Counted from the stretch's first letter, positions 21,180 through 33,625 are shown. The stretch: 64,000 nucleotides of DNA from Dermacentor variabilis (GCF_050947875.1 NW_027460291.1:30813589-30877588); one strand, 5' to 3'. The notes: generated from the letters alone by a model not told the origin. Program-made: numbers and translations.

Positions 21180-21470
21180 TTGCATACTGTCACCTCGCAT
21201 TCACGAGCTCAGGGAAGAGCTCAAGAAGGAACTTAAAGAATTCAAATCTAAACTCGAACGAGATGTCAGAAAGGAACTAAGAGACTGAAAAAAGCCTCGA
21301 GCACCTCAATGCAACGTGTGAGCATATAAAGAAAGAAAAATACTGTCCTTGAAAAGGACAACAAAATGTTAAGGAAGACCAATGAATCGTTGATGAATGA
21401 TTGCACATGTATGAAACCGGAGCTTGAGGAAAACGATCTAAGAACGACTGATAGTGAGCAGTATTGACGG

Positions 21471-21785
21471 ATGTGCAACATCAAGATTAAGGAAGTGAAT
21501 GAAGAGGAAAATGAAGACCTCAAGAAAGTTCTATGCCAGATAGGAACACTTGTTAATGAGCCTGTGATCCCGGATGACATTGAAGTTGTACATACAGACA
21601 AACGCCGAAGCGACCAAGCCTGCCCTAGTATGATAGCTCAGTTTAGGAGCCGTGCAAAACGCGACTCTCTTCTTGAGAAGTCTAAGAAAATACGTGTGTC
21701 AACGTCTGACCTCGGCCGTTCACCGGGCTCCCCTGTGTTTATAAATGAGCATCTTTGTCCCCCTATAGAACGGAACGGCTCCTAG
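21471..21785 (+). pseudogene. ORF1 remnant of CR1/L2-like LINE
   Basis: 104 codons remain open. The coiled-coil start lies just upstream in other frames (21200-21460). Likely function in the intact element: RNA-binding chaperone of the retrotransposon RNP. Confidence 0.6.
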
Positions 21786-21966
21786 GAAACACAATAGAGA
21801 AGACGCGAGTCTGTAGTTGGAAGTTCGTCTGGACGAAAGACGGAAGGATTTTGGCACGGAAAGATGAAAACTCCCGAGTAATTCATGTTCGCAGCCCTCG
21901 TCATCTTGACAAAATTGTGTAGGGCTAAAACATGTAGGATTATTGAAAAACAAGACAAATTGAAAA

Positions 21967-24784
21967 ATGTCACAACACAGAGATGATGTAAATAGGATAT
22001 ACTGCGTTGAACCTATAAAAGGAATAAAATGTTTCCATCTTAACGTTCAGTCAGCACGTAATAAGGCAGATGAACTATCTATTCTACTGGAAAGCTTTAA
22101 TTTTACTTTTGACATTGTAATGCTCACGAATACATGGTTCACATCAGACAGATGTTGTAATGGTTCCGAGTTATTCAACGTTTTTCATAAACAGAACTTG
22201 CAGATCCGGTGACGGACTGTTAATGTATGTAGAAAAAAAGCTTGGAATGTATTATATTTGATAGATTTTCTTTTGTATCGAATGATATAGGAAGTCTTGT
22301 GGTCTAATCCAAACATTATGCCATTGCTAAAATGTACCGTCCTCCTAGCGGGAGCTTGTCAAAATTTGTTATCTTGCAACGTTCCTTAACTACGCAATTG
22401 AACATAAGCTAACGCTTATTTAAGGTGGTGACTACAATATTGATATGCTGAATGTGTCTCTATCCCAAAAGTTTCGCTCATTGTTAGATTCGAATGGATT
22501 CCATGGTATTAGTGATAGTCTTACGCGTATTACCGCTAATAGTAGTACTTTAATTGATTTATTCATAACAAACCTGGATCCTAGCGACATTGTGGGTGGC
22601 GTTCTTGCCTCAGAAGTTAGCGATCACTTGCCAATTTTTTTGTTTGTTAAGACCCCCTATCAAAACACGAACTCTCTTGCGTAGATCGAAAAATACAGAA
22701 CAATAATCAACATACACTCGACAATTTTAGAAATGAGCTCGTAAATATGGCCTGGCAAGTCGTCTATGACTCTAAAACATGCGATGAAGCCTATGATAAT
22801 TTTCTGTGTCTGTTTAAGAAAGCGTACTTCGAATCATTTCCGCTTATCTTAATTAGGAAGTCAGCATGATCACGTAAACCTTGGATAACTAATTACTGCC
22901 TCAAACTACTCAAGAAAAATAAGCTTTTCAACAAATTTTTAACCAGACGCAGCCCTGAGGACTGGGAACTATTTCGAAAACAAAGAAACAGAACCAATAC
23001 ATTCCTGCCTAATGCGAAACGCGCATACATGCACAATATTTTTTCTCTGGAGAAGAGTTATAAGCCTGAAGCCATGTGAGAAAAATTATTGACCTTTTGA
23101 ATCGTTCCAATGCAAATCAAACTATCAATTAAACGTTCCATCAGTACAGGGTACTAAACTGGCACAAGCTTTTAATGACTTTTTCCTGAGCCTAGGGAAA
23201 AGCTCCCAAAATTTTGATGCAACCTATATGTTTGAAAAAAACCCAAGAGCCTTTTTCTAAACCCGACGAGCGAATCTGAAACTTTCGCTACACTTTGTTC
23301 ACTTAGAAACAGCGCAGCTCTGGACATAGATAACTTGCAAATAAAACCTGTAAAATATGTAGCCGATTTAATTGTATCGGTACTCACTCAAGTCTACAAT
23401 CTAGCCCTCTCAACCGGAACTTTTCCACAAAAATGCAAATATCAAAAGTAAATGCAATTTTTAAAAGCGGAGATAAAAACAACCTCGCCAATTACTGACC
23501 GATTTCTCTTCTACCGCTGTTCTCTAAAGGTCTGGAGAAACTGTTACATTCTTGGATTTCTTCTTTCGTAGATAAATTCAATTTGATGAGTGAATGTTAG
23601 TTTGGTTTACGCAAAGGTCGATCGACGCAGCATGCTCTGTTAACACAAAAAGAAATTATTCTAAAAGCATTTGAAGAAAAACAGTTTGTTATTGGAATAC
23701 GTGTAGATCTTTCAAAAGCATTCGACAGTTTGAACCTTGACACATTATTAGTAAAACTTGAACTTTGAGGGATAAGACGAGTACCTTTAAAACTTTTAAC
23801 ATCATATTTTAAATACTGGAAACAGTGCGTTTCTATTAATGGCAGCCTGTCCCCTCTGAAATCGATAAATGCTTGTGTTCCACAAGGAAGCATCCTTGGA
23901 CCGCTCTTATTTAATTTCTATGTTAATGATGTCACTAACATTAGCAAAACACCACCTTATATAATATACGCAGATGACATGACTCTTCGATTTCGCGGGT
24001 TCAACATTAAAAAACTTCAGTTAAACATCGATGATTTTCTCCAAGGCCTGCAAACATGGAGTAATATAAATTCATTAAAAATCAATACAAGCAAAGCTAA
24101 ACCAATCATTTTTACTCCTAAACAGTCGCCAGTAGTTCTTACAGGAAATCTTATGCTTGACAAAGTGCCTTTAGAAGTTGTTGACTCTTTCCAAACACTT
24201 GGTGTACACTTCCACAAGCAATGTACTGGGACACGCATATTAAACACATTATTACGAAACTTTCGAGGACTGTCGGCATTTTGGCTAGATTACGTGTTTT
24301 TCTACCACCCAATATTAAATTACTGATTTACAACACGTTATTTTTGCCCAGCTTAAACTACTGGTTTCTTGTATGGGGCGAAACTACGTCATCCAATTTA
24401 CAACAATTGCGTGTACTTCAGAAAAAATCCCCTAGACACATAGCTGGAGTGCCCTTCAATGCACATACAGAAAGACTTTTTAAGCGGTTTAATGTAGTAC
24501 CTGTTCGTAATCTATATTCATATAATATGGCCATACGATGTAAGCATAGCATGAATATTAGGGAAGACATCATAACGTCGTTATCGCACTTGAAGACTAG
24601 GACACCTACATACAATTCACGCACCAAAGAGTATTGGAAAGACCCGTTTTGTCAAACTAAGTATGGAGAACAAATTCTTCAACACAGCATACCTGTACTT
24701 CTAAATTTTCTTCATGAACGAGAGATCGATGTCACAACTGTCAGCAAAAACACACTGCGCTCGATTTTTCTGACGTATTCATGA
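21967..24784 (+). pseudogene. ORF2 (endonuclease-RT) remnant of CR1/L2-like LINE
   Basis: APE-type endonuclease and RT blocks in the right order over at least five frame changes. The catalytic YADD is retained near 23969-23980. Longest open pieces: 24221-24784 (187 codons) and 23979-24326 (115 codons). Confidence 0.75.
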
Positions 24785-25145
24785 CATCATTTGTTCTACG
24801 TGGATGTGTTTGCCTTAAAACTAATATGCATTTCATTATGGTCATTTCATTTCATGCATACAGCCCTGCAATTTTCTGTATTTTCTGTATTCTTTTTCTT
24901 TTTTCCTACAGAGAATATGTGAAATAGCAGTCCATGCCTAAAATTTTTATATTGAAATGTATGCTGTTTTGTTTTTAACGCTTCTTGTGCTCATATTATG
25001 TTTGAAATGTTAGTCACTGGTTTATCCTACTGTATGCCTTGTAAAGGGGGTCGGAACGTCTGTCAAGTGAATTCACTTTCACTTTTTAGTTCGGACTTTC
25101 CCCCATTCAATATGGAAACAAAATCAATTCAATGCAAAATTCGAT

Positions 25146-26100
25146 TCAATGTTCATTCCTCTGTAGTTCACATCAGAAATAGGTGTCCAGTATTTTAGTA
25201 GTGTCCGTAGTTTCAATAGGCAGATAATCTAATAGTAAAGTGTGATTTGGAGAGAAATACATGTGTGCCTTTTGTACGGCAAATAATCGCTTTTGTTTTA
25301 GTTGAACTTACTTTAAGGCAGTTTTGTACAGACCGCAAAGCCAACTGTGATAGGTCATCATTAGACACATCTCTCTCTCTATATATATATAAAGATTTTT
25401 AAAAAATCACCCACGATTACGAGACCCCCTAATGCGAATTTTGAGCGCAGCTGTGTAGGTGTTTAGAACTCGCGATATATTATGGCACAGAATTTGATTC
25501 TGCACGGCAGGGTCCACTCGGCAGCGGCGGTGATCCTCTGTTCGAGGCAGCTCGTTTAGCAGCAGCGGCAGATGAAGCATTTCCACCGGTTGTGTCGCTC
25601 ATTGTTCAGAAAGAAAACGTAAACGCGGGAACGCGTGGCTCGCGCAGAGCGCATTTTCTAGCAGCGGCGGCGCAGACGAACTCGCGCGTGCGCAGTGGGT
25701 CCAAAGCCCATGACAGCGCTTTGATTCTATATATGGTATCGGTGGGCGCGCTCGCGGCATGCGTGGTCGCCGCCGTGAAGCACGTCTCATGCGGCACTCC
25801 GCTTTCATCCCCACCTTTCGACATACTCTCCTCGTCCGCTTTTCTCCTAGCGCTCTCTTCGCTCTCGCAGTCTTTCATAACCCGCAGCACTCCGGGTTTG
25901 CTCTTTCATCCTTCGTTGTGCTCGTTCGCTCGGTTACGCCGACGCTCAACGCAGGAACGGGCGCAAAAGAGCTTCGTTCTAAAAGTAACAGTCCCAGGAT
26001 GCTCCCTTGTGGTGCACCGCAACCTATTTCATTTTTTATTGCGATATGTGGACAGTCCAGGCAAATTTCCACCGTCGCTGCGATGTTTCTTAAACAAATT
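25146..26100. other. No gene recognised; short microsatellite
   Basis: Contains (TC)n(TA)n near 25372-25392 and a GC-rich stretch from 25500. The open frame 25592-26137 (181 codons) is low-complexity Ala/Ser-rich, overlaps open frames on the other strand and runs into a SINE, so I do not call it a gene. Confidence 0.5.
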
Positions 26101-26330
26101 TATTTATGGGGTTTTACGTGCCAAAACCATGATCTGATTATGAAGCAAGCCGTAGTGCGGGACTCCAGAAGTTTGGACCACCTGGGGTTCTTTAACGTGC
26201 ACTTAAATCTAAGTACACGGGTGTTTTCGCAATTCGCCCCCATCGAAATGCGGCCGCCGTGGCCGGGATACGATCCCGCGACCTCGCGCTTTGCATCCGA
26301 ACACCATAGCCACTAAGCAACTACGACGGA
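26101..26330 (-). mobile_element. tRNA-headed SINE (second family), copy D
   Basis: On the minus strand a tRNA-like head with CTTAGTGGCTATGGTGTTCGG (box A region) and GCGGGATCGTATCCCGG (box B region). The body contains GAACCCCAGGTGGTCCAAACTTC, and the 3' end TTGGCACGTAAAACCCCATAAATAAAT. A second, partial copy is at 42421-42582. This family is not related to copies A-C. Confidence 0.75.
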
Positions 26331-26984
26331 TCGCGATGTTCCGTGTATATAAAGTCCAAGTGAGATAAAATCGCGGCCGCGCGCTGTGTGCTGTAGGTGC
26401 GAGCGGAAGCTTCCGAGGGTTGGCCGAGAAAGATAGTGGCTTGATACGGTGGTGTCTCCTCGCGCTCGTAAAGGAGGAAGGCGAGGAGGGTGCGAGCCGT
26501 CTTCTGATGTGCATAAGGGGAGGGGGGATGTGCGCGCGCTAGGAGGGGGAGCAGGTCAGTGTGCATGTCCTCTTCCACTCCAGCTGCGGCGGCCGCGCGC
26601 GTCCTATCTTGGATAGAGGCGGTCTGCGCTGGGTTCGACGGCAAGCCGACCTGCGATACCCGATGAGTTCGTGTGCGCGGTGTTCTCGCGTGCCTAGTTC
26701 ACGTTGTAGAGGCAGCACGAAGGGGAATTCGCTCGCCGCTGCTGCCGCTCTTCCATCACGCCAGCGTTCTGACGGCGAATGTCTGCGGTCAACGAGTGAG
26801 ATGTTGTCAGGCGAAACTGTGACTTTCTTGGGGGAACTTATACCATTCATCGATACGAACTGGCGTCTTTTGTAGAGATATGATTTAAGTAATTAAATTT
26901 CTGTGAATAATAGCTGTTCTGCAGCGAACGGCTACTGGTTTTCCGAAGTGTTGCGAACTGATGCGGATAGCACCGCATGGTGCT
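26331..26984. other. GC-rich, no gene recognised
   Basis: Several overlapping open frames on both strands of about 100 codons with arginine/alanine-rich translations, typical of GC-rich noncoding DNA. No domain seen. Confidence 0.4.
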
Positions 26985-27060
26985 GCTGCGTGATACCCAG
27001 TGGCCCCTGCGGTATATAGTGAGTGCCCTTCGGGATCGGCGCATATTTTTAGACTGCACT
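26985..27060. repeat. Dispersed repeat, first copy
   Basis: Shares ATACCCAGTGGCC, TTCGGGATCGGC and TTTTTAGACTGCACTAT in the same order with 27598-27670. Probably the end of an unidentified transposon family. Confidence 0.5.
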
Positions 27061-27339
27061 ATCTTCGCGCTGCGTAATCCGGAGAGTGACAGCTGGTGAG
27101 GAATTGCAGTACGCGCGCCGGCGTAGACTGCCGCGCTGCTTTGAGGCCGAATGCCGGTCCACTGTCCGGCTTGAGCAATGCGAGCAGCAGGTGTGTGCGT
27201 CCTCTCTGTCTCTCCCGCCAATTCCCAGCCACCAGTAACACACACCTGTCTGCTGAGGGAGCTTCGAGGCGGGGAGGTCTACGCGTGAAGCAGCGAAACT
27301 TGCGAAGACTCGTTTATCAGCCTAGTACTGCCATGCGGA

Positions 27340-27440
27340 CAGTTAGGTCAGGTCAGGTCAGTTTATTTTCTTAAAGGCCCCGTTATCAGGGGTGTTACAT
27401 AAGGGGTGGAGTACATCTCGTAACAACAATTCAAAGAGAT
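27340..27440 (-). mobile_element. LINE 3' end with pentanucleotide tail
   Basis: Minus strand reads CTTATGTAACACCCCTGATAA, then CCTTTAAGAAAATAAA followed by three copies of CTGAC/CCTGA. A short 3' UTR with AATAAA followed by a pentamer tail looks like a 5'-truncated LINE insertion. No target duplication identified. Confidence 0.45.
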
Positions 27441-27597
27441 CCAAGGTAGAACGGCACATACCCTGTGGCACATACCCACGGGAACGCCTATATTACCCAG
27501 TGACCCACGTTGGCGTCAAATAGGTTCATTGAGCAGAACGTTTGTTGTTGTTGTGATAACCAGTGAACCGAAGTTTGCATCGAAGGGGTTCATTGAA

Positions 27598-27670
27598 TAG
27601 CGGCAAATACCCAGTGGCCTTCGAGATCGGCCCACGTTTTTAGGCTGCACTATACCTCTACTCAGGATCG
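27598..27670. repeat. Dispersed repeat, second copy
   Basis: ATACCCAGTGGCC, TTCGAGATCGGCC and TTTTTAGGCTGCACTAT as at 26985-27060. The preceding 27430-27597 contains further related CCCAGTGAC/GGTTCATTGA motifs. Confidence 0.5.
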
Positions 27671-30300
27671 ATTCACGAAAACGGCCAGATAGTCGCCAGA
27701 AAGTCGTTACAGAAAACTTCGTTGAGCCCTTCAAGAACTATTCGCAATAAAAGTGAGATTTCTTGTGGCAAACAAGCTTGTTCGCACTTCCTGGTAGCAT
27801 GTTTGTCCAAAGTCGTTGTAGCTGCACCAAGCAGACATTTATGAGTCGTTGAGGTGATTTGGGAAGGTGGGCTGTGCTTTCCTAATGTGTCCTTATACCG
27901 CACCTCCGGGATTTCTACGAATTCTTGTTGACTTTTGTGGGTTCAAGATTTGGTAAAATAGAGCATTCATGTAGCTGGAACATAGGGTTATTTTATTAAA
28001 ATGATATTTCAAAAGGGGCTGTCAATCAAAGTCGACGCGATAGAAGACAAGGTTCACGTACATAGTATATGTATTTATATGTGCTGTACTGAAATTGGAG
28101 GTGGGGTGGGGGCATTAAAGATAATGCAATGTTGCATAATTGCATTATAGTTCTGCATTCTTTGCATTGTTTTTCGCTCTATTTTCATACTTTACATTTC
28201 TTTCCGGGCCCTCTGTTTCTTTTATTCATGTCGAATATTCTCATTCGGTGTTTTTTTTCGTGCATTTACGTCGACATTGCCTTTTGTAGCGCCGACTTGG
28301 GTTGGCACGCCATTTGTTTTCGTTTTTTCCAAGAGGCCTGGTAGGCAGATCCCCAATTATTACAGTCTATGGTGCAGTGTGGTTCATTTTTGACCATATT
28401 GGTGCTACTACGTCCGCAGGATTAATTCTATCTACTCCGAGACTAATTATCGTTTTTCTCCCTCTTTGAGACCCACCTACATTGTGATACCTTTTGATAT
28501 TTGCTCGACGCTCTGTAGACGCGAAAGATTTTTTTTTTGATGATTGTTATTTTGTCCAAAAGGCCAAATAAATATCTAGATTCCGCGTACACCAAACCCA
28601 CATGAAGTCAGCTAATAATTTGCGCGACTACGCGTTTGAAAAGCCGCCCAAATTTTTTCGTCTTTCTAGTCTCTGTGATCGCAGTATTCTATTTGTGAAC
28701 AATAACCATTGCCGTCTTGCGCGATGCGTCCATTTTAATGTATGCATATGATTTCCACACGTGCGTTGAAGACTGCAGTTGTGAGTTAGCGCGTGTGCTG
28801 TGTGTTCCTTTTCTTTCTCCAGTGTCTTTCTTCCGCTCTAAGTTTTCTAATAATGTATTACCAACTAGCCCACCTATCCATCCTATTAATTGTGACTGCG
28901 CAGTGTACAAACTACTCCGATTACATTTTTACTAAAGTGATTGCGTAATAGGTTAAATGAGGTACTGGACTTCACTTTCTACAGTAAAATAGGTAACGAG
29001 CTCCTTGATACCTTAAATGGGCACTCAGAGAAAAACTCTGCGTTTCCTTGTTTGCTTTACTACATCTATCTGGCGAACCCGCAACTACAACACAGCTCCA
29101 GAATTCCTCTGACGCGCAAGAGCTCATTAACTCTGTCCTCGTTTAATGTTACCAGTTCAAAACTCGTGCCAAAAAGTCTCCTTGGAGGAAGGTTTGCTTA
29201 CAAGGGCGCTCCTCTACAAGTCGCAAACCTGTCACAGCTACTGGTCACGTGGTATAAAAAAAATCCCTTGACACAAGCATTAGTCAGCTCGGTGCAATTG
29301 TTGCAGGCCACATAACGACCGCGTAGCGATAGCTGGACGCACGCCGCATATATCTGGCCATTCCTTCATGTTTCCCTCTGCGCTTCTCCAGCATAGGTCC
29401 TCTGCAGTCGCTTTTCTCAGAACGCGCCGCCCAGTTCTCACCTTCTCTCCCCTAATATCCCTTCGTCTAAAACTTTCGGCAAGACGATCACAATGCGGCT
29501 TGGACCAGTGCCGCGCATCAGTGATATCACGTGGCTGACTGTAGGGACTTTTAAAGGCCCCTTTGTACTGAACAACTCCATTTCGCGCGAATTTTGAATT
29601 CTTCGCATTAAAACGGCATACCAATTCATTAGTTATACCTTCGAGGCATTTATGTCTCATACCGTAATTATTTAGTCGGAGCTACATGAGAAAGTAGCAG
29701 AAGAAAAAAAAGTGCCAGACAAAAAAATATCAGCGAGTACGCTTTGGGCATCAATAAACAAGAAAATTTTGGGGAGTAGGACGGCAGGGAATGCATCGGA
29801 TAGGCCGCAGAAGGTGTTTCGAAGGCCTCAGAGTGTACAAATGGCGACATGTCTGCTGGTTAAAATAAATACTGCCCTCAGTATACACGATACCCAGCTT
29901 GTTTGTTTCAAGAGCACCGCGCGTTTTCCTGGAAAACAATGCCACGCGGAAGCTTTTTCTTTTTGTCGCGTTCAATCCGAATCAATCGTTTCAGAAAGTC
30001 CCTAACCGGGTCGAGCGGTTGTAATTTTAAGCCCGCAAATGAATCTGAAGCGAACGAAAGAAAGCGTGAAAACCAAACTCATCAATCTGAGAAAATGTAT
30101 GTTCAAACACCACGAAAATACCGCGCTATACCCCTTCGACAAGCCAGCAAACATCTCAAGAGGCAGCATGTTTTTATGCGTGCGTAAAATTTAACCCAGA
30201 GCAGGGTGACAACTAACCGGCTATGCTGACATGCGAGATAAAGCTGTATTAGAAATATACAAAACGTAGCCAAAATGACTCGGCAGGTATAGCAGTTTTG
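27671..30300. other. Intergenic stretch, no gene recognised
   Basis: Open frames of up to 126 codons on both strands (for example 28941-29315 plus and 29280-29660 minus) lack recognisable motifs and overlap one another. Intergenic DNA downstream of IFT140; transposon remnants are likely but not identified. Confidence 0.4.
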
Positions 30301-30305
30301 TGGCT

Positions 30306-30311
30306 TTTATT
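30306..30311 (-). terminator. Candidate IFT140 polyadenylation signal
   Basis: AATAAA on the minus strand, about 250 bases past the IFT140 stop codon. It is the first canonical hexamer I noticed downstream of the stop, which gives a short 3' UTR. Actual use is inferred. Confidence 0.45.
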
Positions 30312-30557
30312 TGCAATATTTCTCAGCTTTTTAGTGAACCCGTAGGAGCTCGGACAGAAATGACGATACCAGCGTCCAACTTTCACGACACCTGTCAACA
30401 CAAACTTCATTGCGTCACTCTTGCTCAATGCGGCAGTCAGGGAAAGACCAGCAAATGATTGAGTAAATAGGGAGTAAAAAACAGAAGCAAACAAAAAACG
30501 CTGCGCGTAGAATCGGCATAAAGCTGGCCGAAGTGTCGCCACTGCCTACCAACATGT

Positions 30558-31443
30558 TCAAGGTGCGTCGGACAGTTCCTCCTGCACCTCTCCGTCCGAG
30601 CTGTAGCGATCTTCGTCTTCTTCCGTGGTGGCGCCATTGCTGGCAGCGGCGTGCCTCGCGAGCAGCGACATCTGCTGAAGACTGCGCCGGTCATCCGAGT
30701 TCCAACCGACGAGCCTCAAAATGTCAGCGTCCACGTAGTCGGACACCGACACTCCAGGCACGGCTGCCTGCAGCTCCTGCAGACAACGCCTCGCCGCGGC
30801 GTAGTCCTTTTCGCTTACGTAGTGCTGAACAAGGAACGCAAACAAGTCTCCCTTCCGCACAGCCGGTTCCAAATTCAGCTTCGTCATGGCTTCGCATTGA
30901 GCTGCCGCTTCGAGCGGACTGTCCGCGTACAGTTCCTGGATGGCGAGGAACTTTCGAACGGCGTCCATGTGGCCGTGGACCCTGGCCACTGCCTTGGACG
31001 CGTCTCTTGAGTCGCCGCACAGCTGGAGACACTCGTGAGCTTCGTTCAAGGCCGCTAGTGCCTTTTCGTAATCTCGACGATCTTCGATCTCGGCTCGCGC
31101 GCAGGACTCGTAGAAGCTGGCCAGCAGATCGAACGCCCTGGCCTTGGTGTAAAAAGATACTATGTTTTTGGCCGCGTCACTGTCTCGTTGCCAGTCGAGG
31201 GACTGGAGATAGTTGGCGGCCAGGATGTAGATTTCTCGCTGCCTGGACACGTTTGCGAAGAACACTATTTTACGTGTGTCGCCGGATTTGAGGAGTGCCC
31301 TCATGGCCTGGACTTTGTCGCCGGCCTGGGTGAACTTCTTGGCTGCCAGGTGGTAGTTGTCCTGTTTAAGGCAACATTCGGCGATTTTCACGAGGACTCC
31401 ACGGAGCTTGGCCTTATCGTCCGTGGCACTTCCTTCGGTAAGC
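30558..31443 (-). CDS. IFT140: IFT140, terminal coding exon
   Basis: 886-bp exon on the minus strand encoding the last 294 residues and the stop (TGA at 30558-30560). Acceptor GCAACAG precedes 31443; the first base completes an Arg codon begun in the upstream exon. The sequence is alpha-solenoid/TPR: AECCLKQDNYHLAAKKFTQAGDKVQAMRALL, FFANVSRQREIYILAANYLQSLDW, NIVSFYTKARAFDLLASFYESC and FAFLVQHYVSEKDYAAARRCL, ending in an acidic tail (TEEDEDRYSSDGEVQEEL) like that of vertebrate IFT140. IFT140 is a core subunit of the IFT-A complex, which carries retrograde intraflagellar transport and ciliary entry of membrane proteins. Open and unbroken. The 252-codon plus-strand frame here is an antisense shadow. 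Confidence 0.92.
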
Positions 31444-32310
31444 CTGTTGCAAAGAGCGAGAGAGGAAGAACAGCTGTCAAGTCGAAGGTAAATAGCACAA
31501 GAAAGGACAACAGAAAAAAAAAACAGAAAACGCAACAACTAACCGTGAGTGCCCCACTTCTATCTATGCTTACTATCGATTTAGCTCCACGGACAGAGCG
31601 GAACATGACGTAGACAACTTGGACATTTCAGTTTATACTACGGTAGTATCTAACACTAAATACGTCTACACAGGATAGTGCGGATTCGGTCGAACTATGA
31701 TCAGAGAATTAACATATCAGACCGCTGACATACGAAAGCTGGTTTAGCCGGACACTTTGAATGTCGGAGACATCGGAAGTGCAGCAGGTCAAATGCCGCG
31801 TTTAGTGCAGAGGCCATACAGTAATTCGCGCGCGAGCACAATTGGAGTGTAGGCGACAAAAAAAGTGCATGTAAAATATGCTAGACACAGATATGCGGTG
31901 TTAAATCCGCTGAAAGTTGTGAAACGCAGTCCCCAACGTTCCCCAAGCCCCTCCTATGCCTTGTGAACCTAGATACTCATGACACAAAACAGTGAGTGGA
32001 AAAGCATTGAAACCAACAGGCGGAGATAAAAATAGATATTTGTTGTACGTGAATGATAGGAAGTATTGCCTTATGCACTCTTGTTTAAGCAGCGTGCGAC
32101 CTGTACTGTGTGTGTTCCGCTTCATTGTTTGAGATTTTTCAACCTGCTATTTCTTTCCTTTTTCCTCCCCTTCTTCCTATCTTCCATTTCTATGTTTCTG
32201 TCACCTCCTTTCTGAAGTGTAAATCGGCAGGCGTTGTGCCTCTTCCGGCGGCAGTTGCTAGCCTGCTCCTCGCTTTCCCTTTCCTACCATGTGTATGTGT
32301 TTCCAAAGCA
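31444..32310. other. IFT140 intron, no feature recognised
   Basis: Part of the 8.8-kb intron between 31443 and 40250. A pyrimidine-rich tract lies upstream of the acceptor. Nothing else recognised. Confidence 0.5.

Positions 32311-32391
<81 letters not shown>
32311..32391. repeat. (AAT)n microsatellite
   Basis: About 27 AAT units within the IFT140 intron. Confidence 0.95.
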
Positions 32392-32705
32392 TATAATAGG
32401 CTGTCGAGTAATTGTTTCTCGCCAGCACAAATCTGCCAACCTGTGCACTGTCAGGAATGTGGACATTCTCTTGCTCTAAAATTCTTCATTGCCTTCACGT
32501 TGTTAAAAATTGCACCATAGTATGCAGGGCGTTACCAGCTGCATCATGTGCGAACACCGTTGGCTCTTGTAGCTCCTGGGCGCGCGTCCTCCCCAGCATT
32601 ATATACCAGTAAGTTCTCACAGCCGTCCTCAATTATTGTCTCTGTGGTGTCATTATTCTAGGTTTCCACGTCAATGTCGACGCTGGCGTAGTTGCTTATG
32701 TCTAC

Positions 32706-32784
32706 AGAGAGAGAGAGAGAGAGGAACGGCAGGGAGGTCAACGAGACACGTGTTTCTGATTTCACACACACACACACACACACC

Positions 32785-32856
<72 letters not shown>
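32706..32856. repeat. (GA)n, (CA)n and (TA)n microsatellite cluster
   Basis: (GA)n at 32706-32722, (CA)n at 32763-32783 and (TA)n at 32787-32856 lie within 150 bases of each other in the intron. Confidence 0.95.
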
Positions 32857-32860
<4 letters not shown>

Positions 32861-33454
32861 CGGGGTTAAACCAGCTAGACGTGTATTTACTGAATATTTA
32901 CAATAATTATATCAGCTGACAAGATGGTAGCCAGCGCGCGAAGCCCGGAACATCGTCTTCTTCCGACGATGATTAAAACATCTTCGTCAGCGTGTCACAT
33001 GAACCCCGGCGGCTGAAGCACCGGCTCGGTGCTGCTTAGGAGGCCACCTTGAAGCACCTTGAAGCTTAGCACCTTGAAGTTGGCAGTCGCTGGTTGAAAC
33101 CTTGCCAGTGTATCGAGAGAAGGAATATTAGGCCAGTGACAAGAGCCGGAATGCTGGGAAAGACAACTAGGTCTGCCAGTCAAACTACTTGGTTTGTCAC
33201 CAGTCCACCGGGTCCGTCAAAAGGAATCTGGAGAAATCGAACTGGTCGAAAAGGGGTTCGCTGGAAGAGCAGGCGGCAACCACATCATGACGATAGATTG
33301 GACAATAACCGGCGGAAGGTCAGTGCACATCCAAACAATTCTACGTTCGTGTTGCAGGTGCAAAGGACATTTCGGTCTATGGTTTTGTAACTGCCGCTCG
33401 CGGAGCCAGTAACAAAACCATAATACAGGCCGCAGCGAGGTGGTGTCACAACAT
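32857..33454. other. Intron sequence with GCACCTTGAAG repeats
   Basis: 33040-33080 has three close copies of CACCTTGAAG. Otherwise no feature is recognised; open frames are under 100 codons without motifs. Confidence 0.4.
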
Positions 33455-33534
33455 TTCTCATTTCTTAGGAATCGAACCAGTAACCTTGTACTCGGAAGCA
33501 GAACGCCACAGCCACTGAATCATCGCGACGGGTA
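33455..33534 (-). mobile_element. tRNA-like SINE head (third type)
   Basis: Minus strand reads GATGATTCAGTGGCTGTGGCG, then TTCTGCTTCCGAG and GGTTACTGGTTCGATTCC: box A- and box B-like blocks at tRNA spacing. No clear SINE body is attached, and the head differs from copies A-E. Confidence 0.5.
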
Positions 33535-33544
33535 ATCACACTCA

Positions 33545-33625
33545 GAACCTTACCTTATGTGTGCCTTATGTGTACCTATGTGTACCTATGTGTACTTATG
33601 TGTACATGTGTGTACCTTATGAAGT
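33545..33625. repeat. Short minisatellite (TATGTGTACC-like unit)
   Basis: Six or seven imperfect units of 10-12 bases: TTATGTGTGCC, TTATGTGTACC, TATGTGTACC, TATGTGTACT, TATGTGTACA, TGTGTGTACC. Confidence 0.85.

Larger units (their letters stand above)
21180..25145 (+). mobile_element. Decayed CR1/L2-like non-LTR retrotransposon
   Basis: Plus strand. 21190-21785: ORF1 with a charged coiled coil (ELREELKKELKEFKSKLERD), then IKEVNEEENEDLKKVL, MIAQFRSRAKRDSLLEKSK and PVFINEHLCPP, the pattern of LINE ORF1 proteins with a coiled coil plus RNA-binding C-terminal part. 21967-22680: endonuclease blocks HLNVQSARNKADEL and SDHLPIFL. 22700-24330: RT blocks GRSTQHAL, VDLSKAFDSLN, CVPQGSILGPLLFNFYVND and YADDMTLRF. 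24221-24784: C-terminal part with LPSLNYWFLVWG. Stops and frameshifts occur throughout, so it is inactive. The end near 25145 is estimated from a CAATTCAATGC-rich tail. Confidence 0.8.

Noticed and set aside
25592..26137. 181-codon plus-strand open frame as a gene
   Set aside because: Low-complexity Ala/Ser/Leu composition, overlaps comparably long frames on both strands, runs into a SINE at 26101, and shows no domain.
29280..29660. 126-codon minus-strand open frame
   Set aside because: No domain recognised, and competing frames on the other strand.
30533..31291. 252-codon plus-strand open frame
   Set aside because: Antisense shadow of the IFT140 terminal exon. Arg-rich translation without motifs.
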